Below are positions 13,291 to 23,950 of a stretch of 64,000 bases of DNA, piece by piece. Within the stretch, counting starts at the first letter, position 1, and each line of letters opens with the position of its first letter. The notes under the pieces are model-generated. The model saw only the letters and a program-made list of their open reading frames with translations, was not told where the DNA came from and did not search any database. Position numbers and translations under genes: made by a program. This stretch comes from Sphagnum compactum (taxonomy: Eukaryota; Bryophyta; Sphagnopsida; Sphagnales). The stretch covers positions 4,473,207 to 4,537,206 of the forward strand of contig OZ234496.1 of NCBI GenBank assembly GCA_965153455.1, read 5' to 3'.

Positions 13291-13620
13291 GAATCAACAT
13301 ATACAAACATCAATACGTATCCATCACAACAAGTATTCATTTTTATTTTTCATCCATAATGTGATGTTTATGAAAGGTGCAAAAGAGGACCCAAAAAGAA
13401 AAAAAGAAAAAAAAAAGAATGAAAAATAGAAAATCAAAGAGGAAACCTAGAATGAGAGAAAGAAAAAAAGAAATAGAAGATGAATAAAAAGTTAGGACAG
13501 TCTGAACTTTGTTTTCAACCTTGACCTACTTATGTGAATGAGCAAAAGAATAGTTCATGTGCAAAATAAATTATTTTTTATTAAAAAAAATGCACATGGT
13601 CCGTTCTTTGGGTCCAAATT
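13291..13620. repeat. Purine-rich block, first copy of a direct repeat
   Basis: An A/G-rich stretch (13380-13490) ends in GATGAATAAAAAGTTAGGACAG. A similar purine stretch ends in GATGAATAATAAGTTAGGACAG at 13928-13949, so the two blocks are diverged direct repeats lying on either side of the fold-back element at 13624-13748. Confidence 0.5.
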
Positions 13621-13623
13621 GGG

Positions 13624-13748
13624 TGACTTACACTACGAACAAACGCCCGTGAGCCATGGCCCACGAGTTTTTCATGATCTAATCCAAAAGGGGGGGTAAC
13701 ATGAGGTTCTATGGGCCAAGGCCCAAGCCCTCTAGTGTAAACAGCCCT
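13624..13748. mobile_element. Possible fold-back MITE
   Basis: TTACACTA at 13631-13638 pairs with TAGTGTAA at 13733-13740. Inside, GCCATGGCCCA on the left matches the complement of TGGGCCAAGGCCC on the right, so the whole ~120 bp is an imperfect palindrome. No convincing target duplication was found, so the family is unknown. Confidence 0.4.
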
Positions 13749-14395
13749 TTACTTGTAATAAGCAAAACACTATTAGACCATAAGCTTTTTCATTCGGTCC
13801 CACATTTTGAGGACTGCTCACTAAATGTTAGAAGTTATTAAGAGTTCCTGGGTTCCAGCAAACCAAAAAAAATACATAGAAAAAAAAGGAAACTAAACAA
13901 GAAACTGAAAAAAAGAAGAGAAAGGAGATGAATAATAAGTTAGGACAGCCACAGTCCAAACATTTCAGAATCAGATCCCTCAATTGTTTACTGCACAATA
14001 TATCCAAAACAATAGTGTACAATATTAAAGTATTATTATGTGTACATTAAATAATAGTGTACATAAGAAAGTACAATTATGTACACTAATTAAAGTATTA
14101 GTTTCTCACTATTTTACTTTTTCTAGATGTTTCTAGATGCGGATGAGAGAATAATTCAATACTGTATGTCGGAGCGGTAAACTCTGATAAGGTAGTAGTA
14201 CGTGATGAAACCCTACCAAACTTTATTAAGACAAAACACCCAACTGAGGGGAGGGGAGGGGGGGGGGATAACAAGGAACAAAAGGAAAGGACCCATGTCC
14301 ATGCCAGCAAAACAGAAACTATCAACTAGGTGGGCAAGTAAGAGGAGTGAGAAAAAGTCATGTACCTGACTTCTCACAAGAAGCATATCAGAAAC
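13749..14395. other. Intergenic sequence with second purine block
   Basis: Contains the second copy of the purine/GTTAGGACAG block (13865-13950) and a G-run at 14261-14268. Short open frames on either strand are compositional. Confidence 0.45.
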
Positions 14396-14400
14396 GGAGA

Positions 14401-14482
14401 GGGGACCCACACCAGAAAAAACACAAAGCTCAAAAGAACCAGGGGACCCACACCAGAAAAAACACAGAGCTTAAAAGAACCC
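14401..14482. repeat. 41-bp direct repeat, two copies
   Basis: The unit begins GGGGACCCACACCAGAAAAA and occurs at 14401 and 14442 with only a few differences. Confidence 0.9.
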
Positions 14483-14510
14483 TCACCAGCAGGAACGGCC
14501 TGCTTCAAAA

Positions 14511-14700
14511 TAGATGTAGCATGCATCCCGTCACTAACAGCCTCTCCTTCTAAAAGGCACCCAAAAAAATAGATGTAGCATGCATCAGTTGTAACATCAC
14601 TCACACCCTCTTCTTGTAAAAAGCACCCAAAAACTAGATGTAGCATGCATCAGTTGTAACATCACTAACACCCTCTCCTTGTAAAAAGCACTCAAAATTG
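14511..14700. repeat. ~65-bp minisatellite, three copies
   Basis: Units start TAGATGTAGCATGCATC at 14511, 14570 and 14635. The first lacks about six bases present in the other two (59 against 65 bp). Each unit holds the palindrome GCATGC. Confidence 0.9.
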
Positions 14701-14709
14701 AAAGAGAAG

Positions 14710-15725
14710 GGCCTTCGAAGCCTTTTGTTACCCAAGCCATGCAGGGACCTTATTTTGTGAGCCTGCAAACATGAGTAGGTGGGCCTTTTGGCTATCTAAG
14801 CCATGCAAGGATGTTATTTCATGAGCCTGTGAGCATAAGTGTGAGCAAGTGAGCATGAATGAATTTTTTAAAAAATATTTTGCTAATATTGACGAAATAT
14901 TTGGAGAATATTATTTAACACATGAAGTAAAATATTTGGTGACGTGAAAGAATATTTTGTCACATGTTCATAGATTAATGATATTTATGGATGAAATTGT
15001 GGATGAATAAATATATAAATTTTTTTACGAATGTTGGCAACATATTTTTTTTTGCGAAAAATTGAAAAGAAAACGAGGTGAAAAAAATATATGTTGGTTT
15101 ATTTTGAAAAATTCGACACAAATGCTCAAATCACACTTCAAGTAATATTTTATATTTCATTAATATGAAGTATATTAAAACTTTGCAACATCTAAACCAT
15201 ATCGAATGTTAATCTAAATCCAATTCAGTGGCATATAAACATGTTGACCCACCAAGAGGTATGTGCCAATTTAAACACTACTTGTTAACACTAAAAAACA
15301 TGTGCCCATTAAGAATTGAAATAATATGAAGTAGTCCATAACAATTTACATTGTCTATACTATTTCAAGTTATATTGTATTTTCATTTAGTTACTCAACC
15401 TATTGCATTTAAGATTATTTTTAGTACTTGTATAATCAAATTGCATTTTTTTCCCCTCTGCTACTTGACTTGTTTAATTTATACAACGATTTTCATTTTT
15501 TCCACTCATTCTGCTTAATTGCATTCTCTCTACCTTTACCACATGTTTGCAATCGTTAAACCTTTATTTTACAATGGCAAGAAGAAAATTGACATCAATT
15601 GACATTAGTAGAACCTATGGATATCTTTATGAGTTTCAATCTATTTCTTGGCCTTGACTCCTAGTCTAAAGCGGGCCTAAGAAGCATAAAATGTAAGGTT
15701 TGAATACAATTTTTTTAACGAAATT
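14710..15725. other. ~70-bp duplication, then AT-rich intergenic sequence
   Basis: Two related units at about 14710-14780 and 14781-14845 share AAGCCATGCA-GGA and GAGCCTG. The rest, to 15725, holds no recognised gene. Confidence 0.5.
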
Positions 15726-15727
15726 TT

Positions 15728-15985
15728 TGTTTGTAGTTAAAGTGGCAATCAGAAAAAGTGATAATCATCCCTAGGAAGATTTAACCGAATTTGGCTATGA
15801 ATCAAAAGTAAATTACAAATCTGTAATCATTCTTCTATACTTTTGACTACACAATGAAAATCAAGTATAGTGATTTTTACTCTTTTTCCTTTCCTCATCT
15901 TTGGCAACTGAAAACCTCCAAAATCACTAATTTTTTTTCAAATTCAAAAAATTGAATGTTTCATTTTTGGGCTGGAATTGGACCC
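15728..15985 (+). repeat. Dispersed ~260-bp repeat, copy B
   Basis: Carries GTTTGTAGTTAAAGTGGCAATC, the core ATCATCCCTAGGAAGATTTA, CCGAATTTGGCTA, a TTTTGACTACACA-TGAAAA block, and GAAAACCTCCAAAATCACT, in the same order as the other copies. It sits about 1 kb upstream of the polyketide synthase. Confidence 0.75.
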
Positions 15986-16477
15986 CTTTAGTCTCTGTGA
16001 TTCCATAATTTGAGTTGTATCCATAAAGTGAGCGAAATTGGGTACTGTTTCATGAAACTAGGTATCAGTCCTGAACATTTGTGGGATCTGATTCTGACAA
16101 GGCTTGATTTATTGCAAAATATGAGCAACCGTCGAGGAACTAAATAGTTTTCGAAAGTCAAAAGTGAATGAAACTCCCTTGAGCACCAATTTAGGTAAGG
16201 ATAGTTTGATCCTGTGTTTTTCCCCTGTGAAATGCTTTCAGGATTTCCCTGTGGAATGTTTTCATCCTGACTTCTTATTTCCTCCCCCCAGGCTCGGGCC
16301 CAGCAGCCCCAGATTTGCTGGGACCCAGGAGCCCTGGTTTTGACGATAACTCTAACATTCACTGAAAGTTCCTCAAAATGTGGGAACAAATGAAGAAGCC
16401 ATGGTCCTGTAGTGTTTTCCTTATTACAAGTACGCTAGGGCCAACAAAAGAAACGCTGGGGGGCGAAAAAGAATAGT
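15986..16477. other. Upstream flank of the polyketide synthase
   Basis: A minus-strand open frame spans 15988-16389 (133 residues) but has no motif I recognise and overlaps the edge of the repeat. It may be distal promoter sequence. Confidence 0.35.
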
Positions 16478-16483
16478 CACGTG
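16478..16483. promoter_or_regulatory. G-box CACGTG upstream of polyketide synthase
   Basis: A perfect CACGTG in the context AGTCACGTGGAC lies 483 bp before the start codon. G-boxes are known sites for bZIP and bHLH factors in chalcone synthase family promoters. The hexamer is seen; its use here is inference. Confidence 0.4.
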
Positions 16484-16610
16484 GACAATTACTAGGCTGA
16501 CTGACTTACTGACAGAAGAAAGTCAGCTAGCAATTTTACAGCATGAAACTGAGAGCAAGTCTTTGGTGATTTAAGAGTCCCTGATCTCTTGTGTTACCAA
16601 ATTTAAGCAA

Positions 16611-16720
16611 TACCCATTCACTTGTTTCTCCAAGCTGCTGCAATTCTCTATTCCAGAATACCCATTCCTTGCTTGCTTGTTTCTCCAAGCTGCAGCTGTT
16701 GCAATTTATTCTCAATTTCA
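16611..16720. repeat. ~50-60 bp duplication in the PKS leader/promoter
   Basis: TACCCATTC, then TTGTTTCTCCAAGCTGC and a GCAATT segment, occur twice (from 16611 and from 16660). It lies 250-350 bp before the start codon, so it is in the promoter or the 5' leader. Confidence 0.75.
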
Positions 16721-16965
16721 CGAAAAAAAATCATGTGAAAGAATTCTCAGATCTACTGCAATGAGCTTTGAGAGACAAACACAAAAGCTTGAGAGTCACT
16801 GCAGGCAGCTTGAAAGCTTCAGTTCTATTTTGGCATGAAAGATTTGTAGCTTGTTTTGGGTCTGTTTGATTTCTCTCTTAGGGAGCTTTGTTTGTTCTTC
16901 AGGGAGCTGCTGAGTTTGTTTGTTTATTGTGGTGTTTTCGAGGTTTTTTTTTTTACGAGTGGAGA

Positions 16966-18420
16966 ATGGCGCCACCATCTGCAGATAGTTTCAATGGGAC
17001 TGTTACTGGTGTTGATCAGCAGCATGTTGCTGCTGTAGTGCAGCAGCCAATTGGTAGATTGGTGCCACTACCAGAAGGACCTGCATGCGTCTTGGCTATG
17101 GCCACTGCCTTCCCGCCCACTGTCATCCAGCAGGATACGTACCATGACAAGCTGTTCGAGATTTGCAATGTTGCGGACGATGTCGTTCTCAAGGCCAAGT
17201 TCAAACGGATGTGTGAGTGTACTAGAAACCAAATAATGGAGGCTGAGACTTAGCAGCTCTGGGCATGACTAGTTATAGGGTTTCTTTATTGATTCTTACA
17301 ATGCAAGCGTGATCATTTGACGCTTTTGCAAACCTGCATAATGTGAGAGATCTCTAGCTTCGAAGCGAATTCTAAATTGGGTTATGTTGATTCCTTCCTT
17401 TCAGGTGATTCCTCATGCATCAAGAAACGCCACACCTTTCTAACTCCAGAACTCTTCAAGGCTCATCCGGAGCTTCTCACCTACTGGAACAACAGTTTGA
17501 CGACACGCAACGAGATTGTGAACAAGGTGATTCCCGAGATCGGCTACGAGGCGGCAGTCAAGGCGATCCAGGAGTGGGGACAGTGCGGCAACAACATCAC
17601 ACATATGGTCTTCGCAACGACCAGCAATACTTCCATCCCGGGAGCCGACCTAATGATCGCCAGGAAGCTGGGCCTACACCCGACAGTACAAAGGGTGTGC
17701 TTGTACCAGACAGGCTGCTGGGGCGGAGGCGGCGTCATGCGAATCGCCAGGAATCTGGCCGAAAGCGCCAAAGGTGCTCGAGTACTTGTCGTGGTCGCAG
17801 AAGCCAACACAGTCATGAACTTCCGCGCCCCGAGTGAAGACAAACTGTACACTATAGATGGCTTTCTCGCACATGTCTATTTAGGAGACGGAGCAGCTGC
17901 TGTAGTTATAGGCGCCGACCCAATTCCAGGAATGGAACGTCCTCTGTACGAGATGTACTGGTCCATGCAAATGTCAGTTCCAGACAGCGAGAATGCCATT
18001 GAAGGAAACATTACGGAGGCAGGTATGTTCCAGCAATTAGAAAAGGACACCATACCCAAACTGATTGCTAAGCACTTGGAAGAGCTCACATCCCAAGGCA
18101 AAAAGCTAGTCGGGAACCCTGAGTACACAGACATGTTTTGGGTAATGCATCCCGGTTCGCACAAGATTCTGCAAGTGATTGCAGAGGCTGTGGGGTTGGA
18201 GAAAGAGAAGATGCAAGGTAGCTGGAATATACTGGAGAATTTCGGTAACATGTCTAGTCCCACTGTTTTGTTTGTTTTGGACGAGATTCGCCAAAACTCC
18301 ATTCGCTTTGGCGCTTCCACTACTGGACTGGGAAGCGAATTCGGCTTCCTTCTGGGTCTGGGCCCTGGCTTTAACATGGAACTCACTCTTCTCAGAAGCG
18401 TTCCAATTCAACCATTTTAG
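16966..18420 (+). CDS. Type III polyketide synthase (chalcone synthase-like), two exons
   Basis: Type III polyketide synthases are cytosolic homodimers that extend a CoA starter with malonyl-CoA. Exon 1 is 16966-17212 and exon 2 17405-18420; joined they give 420 residues against about 390 for typical chalcone synthase, the excess being mainly an N-terminal extension. The 192-bp intron splits the codon of Cys83 (K-R-M-C) at phase 1, the position conserved across the family. The catalytic triad is present: Cys187 in Y-Q-T-G-C-W, His331 in M-H-P-G, Asn364 in F-G-N-M-S-S. Pocket positions differ from chalcone synthase: those matching Thr197, Phe215 and Phe265 appear as Asn221, Leu242 and Gln. There are about four extra residues before L-G-D-G-A, and the GFGPG loop reads G-L-G-P-G. 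I infer an intact enzyme with a non-chalcone product (pyrone, resorcinol or stilbene-acid type). An earlier in-frame ATG at 16888 reads through a T-run and lacks family similarity. Confidence 0.93.
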
Positions 18421-19110
18421 ACCAACCCAAAGAACGCCCCTTCCATCCCCCCCCCCCCCCAACAACCACCCACCCAAAAAAGAAGAATTTGCACTCTTTT
18501 TGTCCCTTGGTCTTCTCGACTCCATTAGAATTTATATCATTATTTTATTTTATTTTGCCACAAATGGGAAAGGTGATCCAGTGCAGAAAGGAATGGAACA
18601 CCAACCCACCGATTTTATTTTATTTTATTCGCCCAAAAAATTGGACACCCATCAGAAAAAATTAAAACATAGAAAATAGTTTGGACAATTGTTGTTTTTT
18701 AAGGTGCTTGGATGCAATGTTTCTTTCTTCTTTTTTCAATTTTGTGATCTTGCTCAAGTGGCAATCATTTGTAAAAATATTTAGCCAGATTTGGTGATGC
18801 TAGAAATATGAAAGGAGAAAAACCTTCAGCACCCTTTCATGTTGTAGGTAGTTGTGATAATTTTTGCTGAATTTTTTTTAATTTCATTTTTTGCCAAATT
18901 GTTCTTTCTCAACTAGGGAATTTTGTGACAGGATATTTTCTTTTCAATTTTTTTTAAAAATGGAGAAAATAAGCCACCAAGAAAATCACTACTTCCATGT
19001 GATCTTCAAAGAAATGTAATTAGATTTTTCGTACGAGAGCTAATAATAACTATTAATAAACTTTCTAACATTTCTGGTTCAATTCAAGTTTATTGTAGCT
19101 AAGGTTTGGG
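18421..19110. other. 3' flank of the PKS
   Basis: Holds the 3' untranslated region with a C-run at 18448-18462. AAGTGGCAATCAT and TTTAGCCAGATTTGG at about 18755-18791 look like a broken copy of the dispersed ~260-bp repeat. No other gene is seen. Confidence 0.5.
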
Positions 19111-20049
19111 GTTTAGACTAGTGTTGGCTAGGTAAGAACTAGTGGTTTTGGATTCAAGTATGTGGAACTTATCTGAACCTGAATTCACTTTTGGGAATCA
19201 AGTAGAACTGGAAACTAAAAGGTTTCATCGAAGTTTTGGAATTGGAATTGAATCGATCTTCGATTTTGAAAGGTTTGAAAATTGAAACTAAACTCGTAGT
19301 TTAAAAGTAGGGATTTATAATGAACTTTTAGAGTTTAGGTTTTGTGTTTTTTGTTTATTAATCGTTTTTCTTCACCTATGTGAATAAAGAAACCACTCGT
19401 GAGCTTGTAAGTGTGTAATATCATGTTTATATTGTTTCATGTGTAAGTTGAACACCATTTGCGAATTTGCAAGTCTGCAATATCATTTTTTTTATTCTCT
19501 TGTGTGAGTCAAAAAAATCACTTACAAGTTTGCAAATGTGCAATCTTTTTAAAATATTTAGAAAAGATTAAAGTTTTAAAATAGAATTTTAACTTAACAA
19601 TAAGTTTGATATTTTCAAGCCTTTATAAAATAGCAATTTTTTTTGAAATAAAACTTTTTATTTTTGTGTCATGATTTCATAAATTTTGGATCTTGTAATA
19701 TGTAATGTTTAAGTTTGCCAATGAAAAAAAAAATTCATTTGCATTGAAATTTTCAATCATTTGGTATTTTTTCATCAAATAAAAAACTTAAATGTTTCTA
19801 AATTTTTGGGTTATTTTGCATATTGAAACCAGAACTGCCGATTATGAAATTGGGACGCAAAACCAGTTAAATTTGAAATTAAGTTTCAATTTTCTAAATT
19901 TTTATGGGACCAAAACCACAAGTTACCCAAAACTAAAGGTTGTGAAATCAGTACCTAAAACTGGTCCAATTTGAAAGTAAGTTGAGGAACCAAGATCGAA
20001 ATCACATATAGTAAAGGACGTCAGGATGAGAAATGAAGTTTCCCTTGAA

Positions 20050-20108
20050 TCCGTCCCGTTGTCCATCTGTCCCGTCGTCCCTCTATCCATCTGTCCGGTC
20101 GTCCATGC
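20050..20108. repeat. Short tandem repeat of a TCC-CTGTCC-GTCG word
   Basis: About three imperfect ~20-bp units (CCATCTGTCCCGTCGTCC) occur inside the hAT element, at the start of its GC-richer part. Confidence 0.6.
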
Positions 20109-20236
20109 GAATCGACACCCTGCAAGCTCCGAGGTTGCCGGCTGCACACCATCCTTCTACTGAGTTTGACACTGCAGCTTTCTGCCCACCAAGAATAAAA
20201 GAAGAAAGGAAAGCGCAGGGCTGTCTTATCTAGGCA

Positions 20237-20244
20237 ACACGTGT
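20237..20244. promoter_or_regulatory. ABRE/G-box-like ACACGTGT
   Basis: The palindrome ACACGTGT, followed by C, matches the abscisic-acid response core. It lies 132 bp before the ATG at 20376, inside the transposon's GC-richer insert. It may be part of a captured promoter; function is unknown. Confidence 0.3.
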
Positions 20245-20375
20245 CAAAATAAGCAGCTTGGGGGTAGCAACAAACAAAAAGAAAGGGAGCCGAAGAGGGG
20301 GTGGGATTTGAGAGGAGGGAAGAAAGGAAACCAAACGGCAGCTATGGCGGAGGAGCTCGATACCACAAAACCAAG

Positions 20376-20750
20376 ATGACGCTCTTCTTGCTCCCATTCT
20401 TCTGTTTTTATGCTACTACTGCCACAACTCTGCTTCGCCATACTTCTTCTTCTTCTTCTTCCGTCGCTGCTGCTGCTGCCCCTGCTGTACCTTCTTCCTG
20501 CTGCTCTCACTTCCTTGACTTCTGCTCTCACTTCCTTGACTTCTGCTCTCACTTCCTTGACTTCCGCTCTCACTTCCTTGACTTTCGCTCTTTCAATTTC
20601 TCCTCCATTTCTGATAAGTTTCACTTCCTTCTCGGCCTGCCTGGCGTGAGTTGTTGTTGTTTACTCTGTTTTTATCTGTTCTTTTCTTTTCTTTTTGTGT
20701 CTGTCTGTCTGGCCGATTTTGTTGCCACTCCGTATATAAAGAGGTGTTGA
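20376..20750 (+). CDS. Hypothetical open frame carried inside the hAT element
   Basis: An open frame of 124 residues with a hydrophobic start (M-T-L-F-L-L-P-F-F) followed by Thr, Ser and Ala runs, which could be a signal or transit peptide. Then four or five copies of a seven-residue H-F-L-D-F-C-S unit are made by the 21-bp DNA repeat. A possible donor, GGC|GTGAGT, sits at 20644, so this may be only a captured first exon. The minus strand is also open (20244-20624) and gives E-V-K-E-V-R-A repeats, so strand is uncertain. I do not recognise a product and it may not be expressed. Confidence 0.2.
   Translation: MTLFLLPFFCFYATTATTLLRHTSSSSSSVAAAAAPAVPSSCCSHFLDFCSHFLDFCSHFLDFRSHFLDFRSFNFSSISDKFHFLLGLPGVSCCCLLCFYLFFSFLFVSVCLADFVATPYIKRC
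20502..20596. repeat. 21-bp tandem repeat, ~4.5 copies
   Basis: Units of GCTCTCACTTCCTTGACTTC with few changes. Because 21 is a multiple of 3, all frames that are open stay open across the array. Confidence 0.9.
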
Positions 20751-20970
20751 AAATGTAGTTTGTAATTGTAATTTTGTAATATGTACTGTCAAATGCACAC
20801 ACACCTGTGCATTAGGCACTGGGTTCAGACTAGTTGCCCTTATAAAAGAAAACCAGAACTGAAATCGAATTCCAATTCTTTAGAAAAAAAACCAAAATCG
20901 GTCCCTTGAAATTTTTAGGCAACTGCAGATTACTCCTAGAGCCTGGGAACCGGCCAACACTGGTTTAGAC

Positions 20971-21037
20971 AAACATTGATAAAACACCAACTACTCCAAA
21001 CTTGCAGTGTTTTTCTCATGACTTCTTTTATCCAGCC
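20971..21037. other. Short spacer between hAT element and dispersed repeat
   Basis: Nothing recognised beyond the target duplication at its left edge. Confidence 0.5.
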
Positions 21038-21255
21038 AAAGTGGTGATCATCCCTAGGAAGATTTAGCCAAATGTGGCCATAAATCAAATATGAAACGTA
21101 AATCTTTAATCTTTATGCTATATATTATTTGGCTACACACTAAAAACCAAAAAAAAAGAAGTCTGGCAATTTTTGTGGATTGCAAACCCCCATAATCACT
21201 TCAATTTGGAATTTTGGAATTTTAATTTCTCTTTTTTTGGCAAAATTGCATGCAT
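21038..21255 (+). repeat. Dispersed ~260-bp repeat, copy C
   Basis: Carries AGCCAAAGTGGTGATCATCC, CTAGGAAGATTTAGCCAAAT, TTTGGCTACACACTAAAAACC and, near its end, CTTTTTTTGGCAAAATTGC. It has one rather than two 5' AAAGTGG blocks. Confidence 0.8.
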
Positions 21256-21499
21256 CAATAGAAGTATCTCCTAGGCCATTTGGAGGGCACCATATATATA
21301 TGTCAATGTTGCTCTTAGGAAAGACAAGGGGGAGATCCTATTGTCTATGCCCCTAATCTTGTGAATTTGCACCCCACCATGGACATAATGTGCCACCAAA
21401 TTGCCTCATCCTCGGGCCCTTATTTTGGTTTACCCCCACCAATGGATGAACGTCCATTGTCGACACCTTTTTAGGGGACCCTTAAAACAATAGATGGAA
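21256..21499. other. Spacer
   Basis: No gene or repeat is recognised. Confidence 0.5.
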
Positions 21500-22467
21500 G
21501 TGACAACCAGTGTTGGGCGGGTATTGAAGTTTTGGTTGGGTATCAACCCAAGTAGGCACCCTGTATGGCGTACCCTAACAGTCGGGTATTGGCTCCCCAA
21601 AAAACCTCTTGATACCCTATCTCAGTATACTTCTCTTTTCTCATACACACAGGCAATGCCCTTATACGGGCAGTCTTGTATTTTATGTTACATTGGTTGA
21701 GCAGGCATTGCACATTGCAAACATGTGCAAGGTATTGAAATTTAAGGTTAGAATTTAGTGTTTGATAAAGTTGTAGGTCAGTAATCTACAAAGTTTTGGA
21801 GAGTTGTTGCTTTTACACTAACTTAATAGAAGAGAAGATCCATGATAAAAATGGCTTGCAATGGAAAGAACCACCACTGACTTGATAGAAGATAATATCC
21901 ATGATAAAATGGCTTGCAACGGAAAGGAATGTTGAATTTGTGAAATTATAGACCTACTAGCAACAACTGCATTAATGTTCAGGACTAAGGAACAAGGTAA
22001 GCATTTTTACTACAATTGATTATTTTCATGCAACATTTTAGTGTCTTTTAGTTTTGATTTTCTCCTTTTATTATTTGTGTTCAATGCATTTTTTTGGTGC
22101 TCTTATGTCTTCTTTGTGTTGCCATGTCAAAGTTACCTCATGTTTTTAAGGTTTTCATCGCTCTATTTTTTGTGCATTGTTTTAGTAATATCAAGTTTTA
22201 TTCTTGTTGTCAACTTGGTATGTCGTGTTTCATTGACTTCATCTTTGGTGTTTTGGTATCTTCTTCTTCTCGTCAAGCTAATAAGCTGGTATCTTGTGTT
22301 TGTTGATTTCATCTTTGGTATTTTCATGTCTTCTTCTTGGTGTTTGCTGGTAAGTTGTGTTTTGTTATCTTCAATGTCTTATAGCTTATAAGTTTCAAGT
22401 TTTCAACAATTGTTACATCACAATAGGTTTGTTAGTGTTTCATTGTGTTTTCAAAAATTAGTCTATC

Positions 22468-23950
22468 ATGGCTAAAGACCATGATGTTTTTATGAACGAA
22501 GTCACAGAAGATGCGAAGGGAATTGATTTGAATTTGGCTAACTATGGGGTTGAGGGTGGTAGTGGTGGGCTTGGATATGAAGCAAATAACAATGAAATAA
22601 TTATTGATAGAAAACTTGGTGAAGACAATGAGGACATTTTTCAAGTTGAATCCGATGCACGGCAATTGTTCAATTGGCAACCAAAAATATTAACTCATGT
22701 GGCAAAAGTCAGCAAGTACATGGGCCTTTTTTTAATTGAATGACTATAGTGTTAATGTTGATTCCTCTCAATATCAAAGAATGAGATGCATTATGTGTCA
22801 TAGCATGTAGCAAGAAAAAAACAATCAAAATTTTACACAAAGTCGAAAAGGTTTGGTTAAATATAATAAAGACCATAGCACAATTGCCATGAGTCGTAAT
22901 GTTTCTTTTGAGCACTTTGTAGTTCTAACCTTATATCGAGTATGATGATGATTTGATGCTACCATGGCGCCTATTGATCACCAATTATTAAAAAAAGGAA
23001 TAAGCCAACTATAGGTTCCATTGCTAGTTTCTTTACCACTGGAGTGATACCTTAAAAAAAAATTGACCCTGCTCAAAAATAATTCTTTGAAGATTTGGTG
23101 GTTTACATTGCCAAAGGCTACCATCCTTTGAGATCTACTGAAAATGTTTGGTTGAGAAGGCTTGGGCATCATCAGTGCAATCGGGTTGTCTTTCCTAACA
23201 AGCAACAACTCACCAATGATATTATCCCTAACATGGTTTGTAAGACCATGGAATGCCATGTTCTTCCTACACTTGCTAAAGCCACCATAATTATAGCCAC
23301 GTTTGATTTATGGATGTTCCAAGCAGGATTTGACACTTTTGCACATGTTGTCAATTACATCAACAAAAAATGGCAGCCATGTCATTCTATAGTGGGCCTT
23401 TTTGAGGTTGATGAAACAATGGGGGTTACAATGGCTATGCAATTAAAATATTTACTTGCTCAATATGAGTTGTTGGACAAGGAATTATCATATGTAAAGG
23501 ATGAGGGTGTTAATTTGAACACCTTCGCAATGGCCTTAACGAGTATTATCTCTTGTGCTCCACTCATGTTGCCACAACCCTATGCTGCCATTTACTATGG
23601 GCATGCCATGTCTAAGTGTTATTGATATGTTACAAATGATTTCAAGGTGTGTAATGGAATGCAAGAGGTTTTTATTAAACCTACTTAGTCGTCTTTGCAA
23701 AAGACAATTACTTGGACCAAGAAAAGTGGGAGGGCCAAGCAAGAGTGGGCTAAGGCTTATAGAGATTCCAAGCGTTGCCTTAAAAAACTAAAAACTCATG
23801 CCAAGTCTCGATTTGCCTCCAAAATGATTTTATTCAAAGTGACACTAAAGTTTTAAAATGCTAGAAATCTTTGTTATTCAAAGCAAATCATTTCTTTGCA
23901 AAGCAAAATACCTACTCCCCAGACATGGGCTATGGCATAGAAAGTTTAAA
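22468..23950 (+). pseudogene. hAT transposase remnant
   Basis: The best segment is 23080-23640. It reads D-L-V-V-Y-I-A-K-G-Y-H-P-L-R-S-T-E-N-V-W-L-R, then A-T-F-D-L-W-M with the Asp of the hAT catalytic core, D-T-F-A-H-V-V-N, G-L-F-E-V-D-E-T-M-G, Y-V-K-D-E-G-V-N-L and G-H-A-M-S-K-C; all are signature blocks of plant BED-finger hAT transposases. An upstream open frame (22468-22743) is acidic and may be its N-terminal part. Stops at 22741, around 23050 and at 23623, followed by a frame change, break it, so it cannot make an active enzyme. The dimerisation region near the C-terminus is not recognisable. Confidence 0.85.

Larger units (their letters stand above)
19119..20962. mobile_element. Non-autonomous hAT-type transposon, 1.84 kb
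   Basis: The ends are TAGTGTTGGC (19119) and GCCAACACTG (ending 20962), inverted and typical of hAT elements. The flanks carry an exact 8-bp target duplication, GTTTAGAC, at 19111-19118 and 20963-20970, the length hAT transposases make. No transposase is present, so it must be moved in trans. The outer parts are AT-rich, while about 20030-20820 is much richer in G+C and gene-like (see the open frame at 20376). Internal ~65-bp degenerate repeats with GAGCTTGTAAGTGTG-like words lie at 19385-19550. Confidence 0.85.

Noticed and set aside
17544-18525. Long minus-strand open frames across the polyketide synthase
   Set aside because: They are shadows of the plus-strand coding sequence; only the plus strand carries family motifs.
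20244-20624. Minus-strand frame with E-V-K-E-V-R-A repeats as a coiled-coil protein
   Set aside because: The repeat is created by the 21-bp DNA array inside a transposon, and the opposite strand is equally open. No splice or start support favours this strand.
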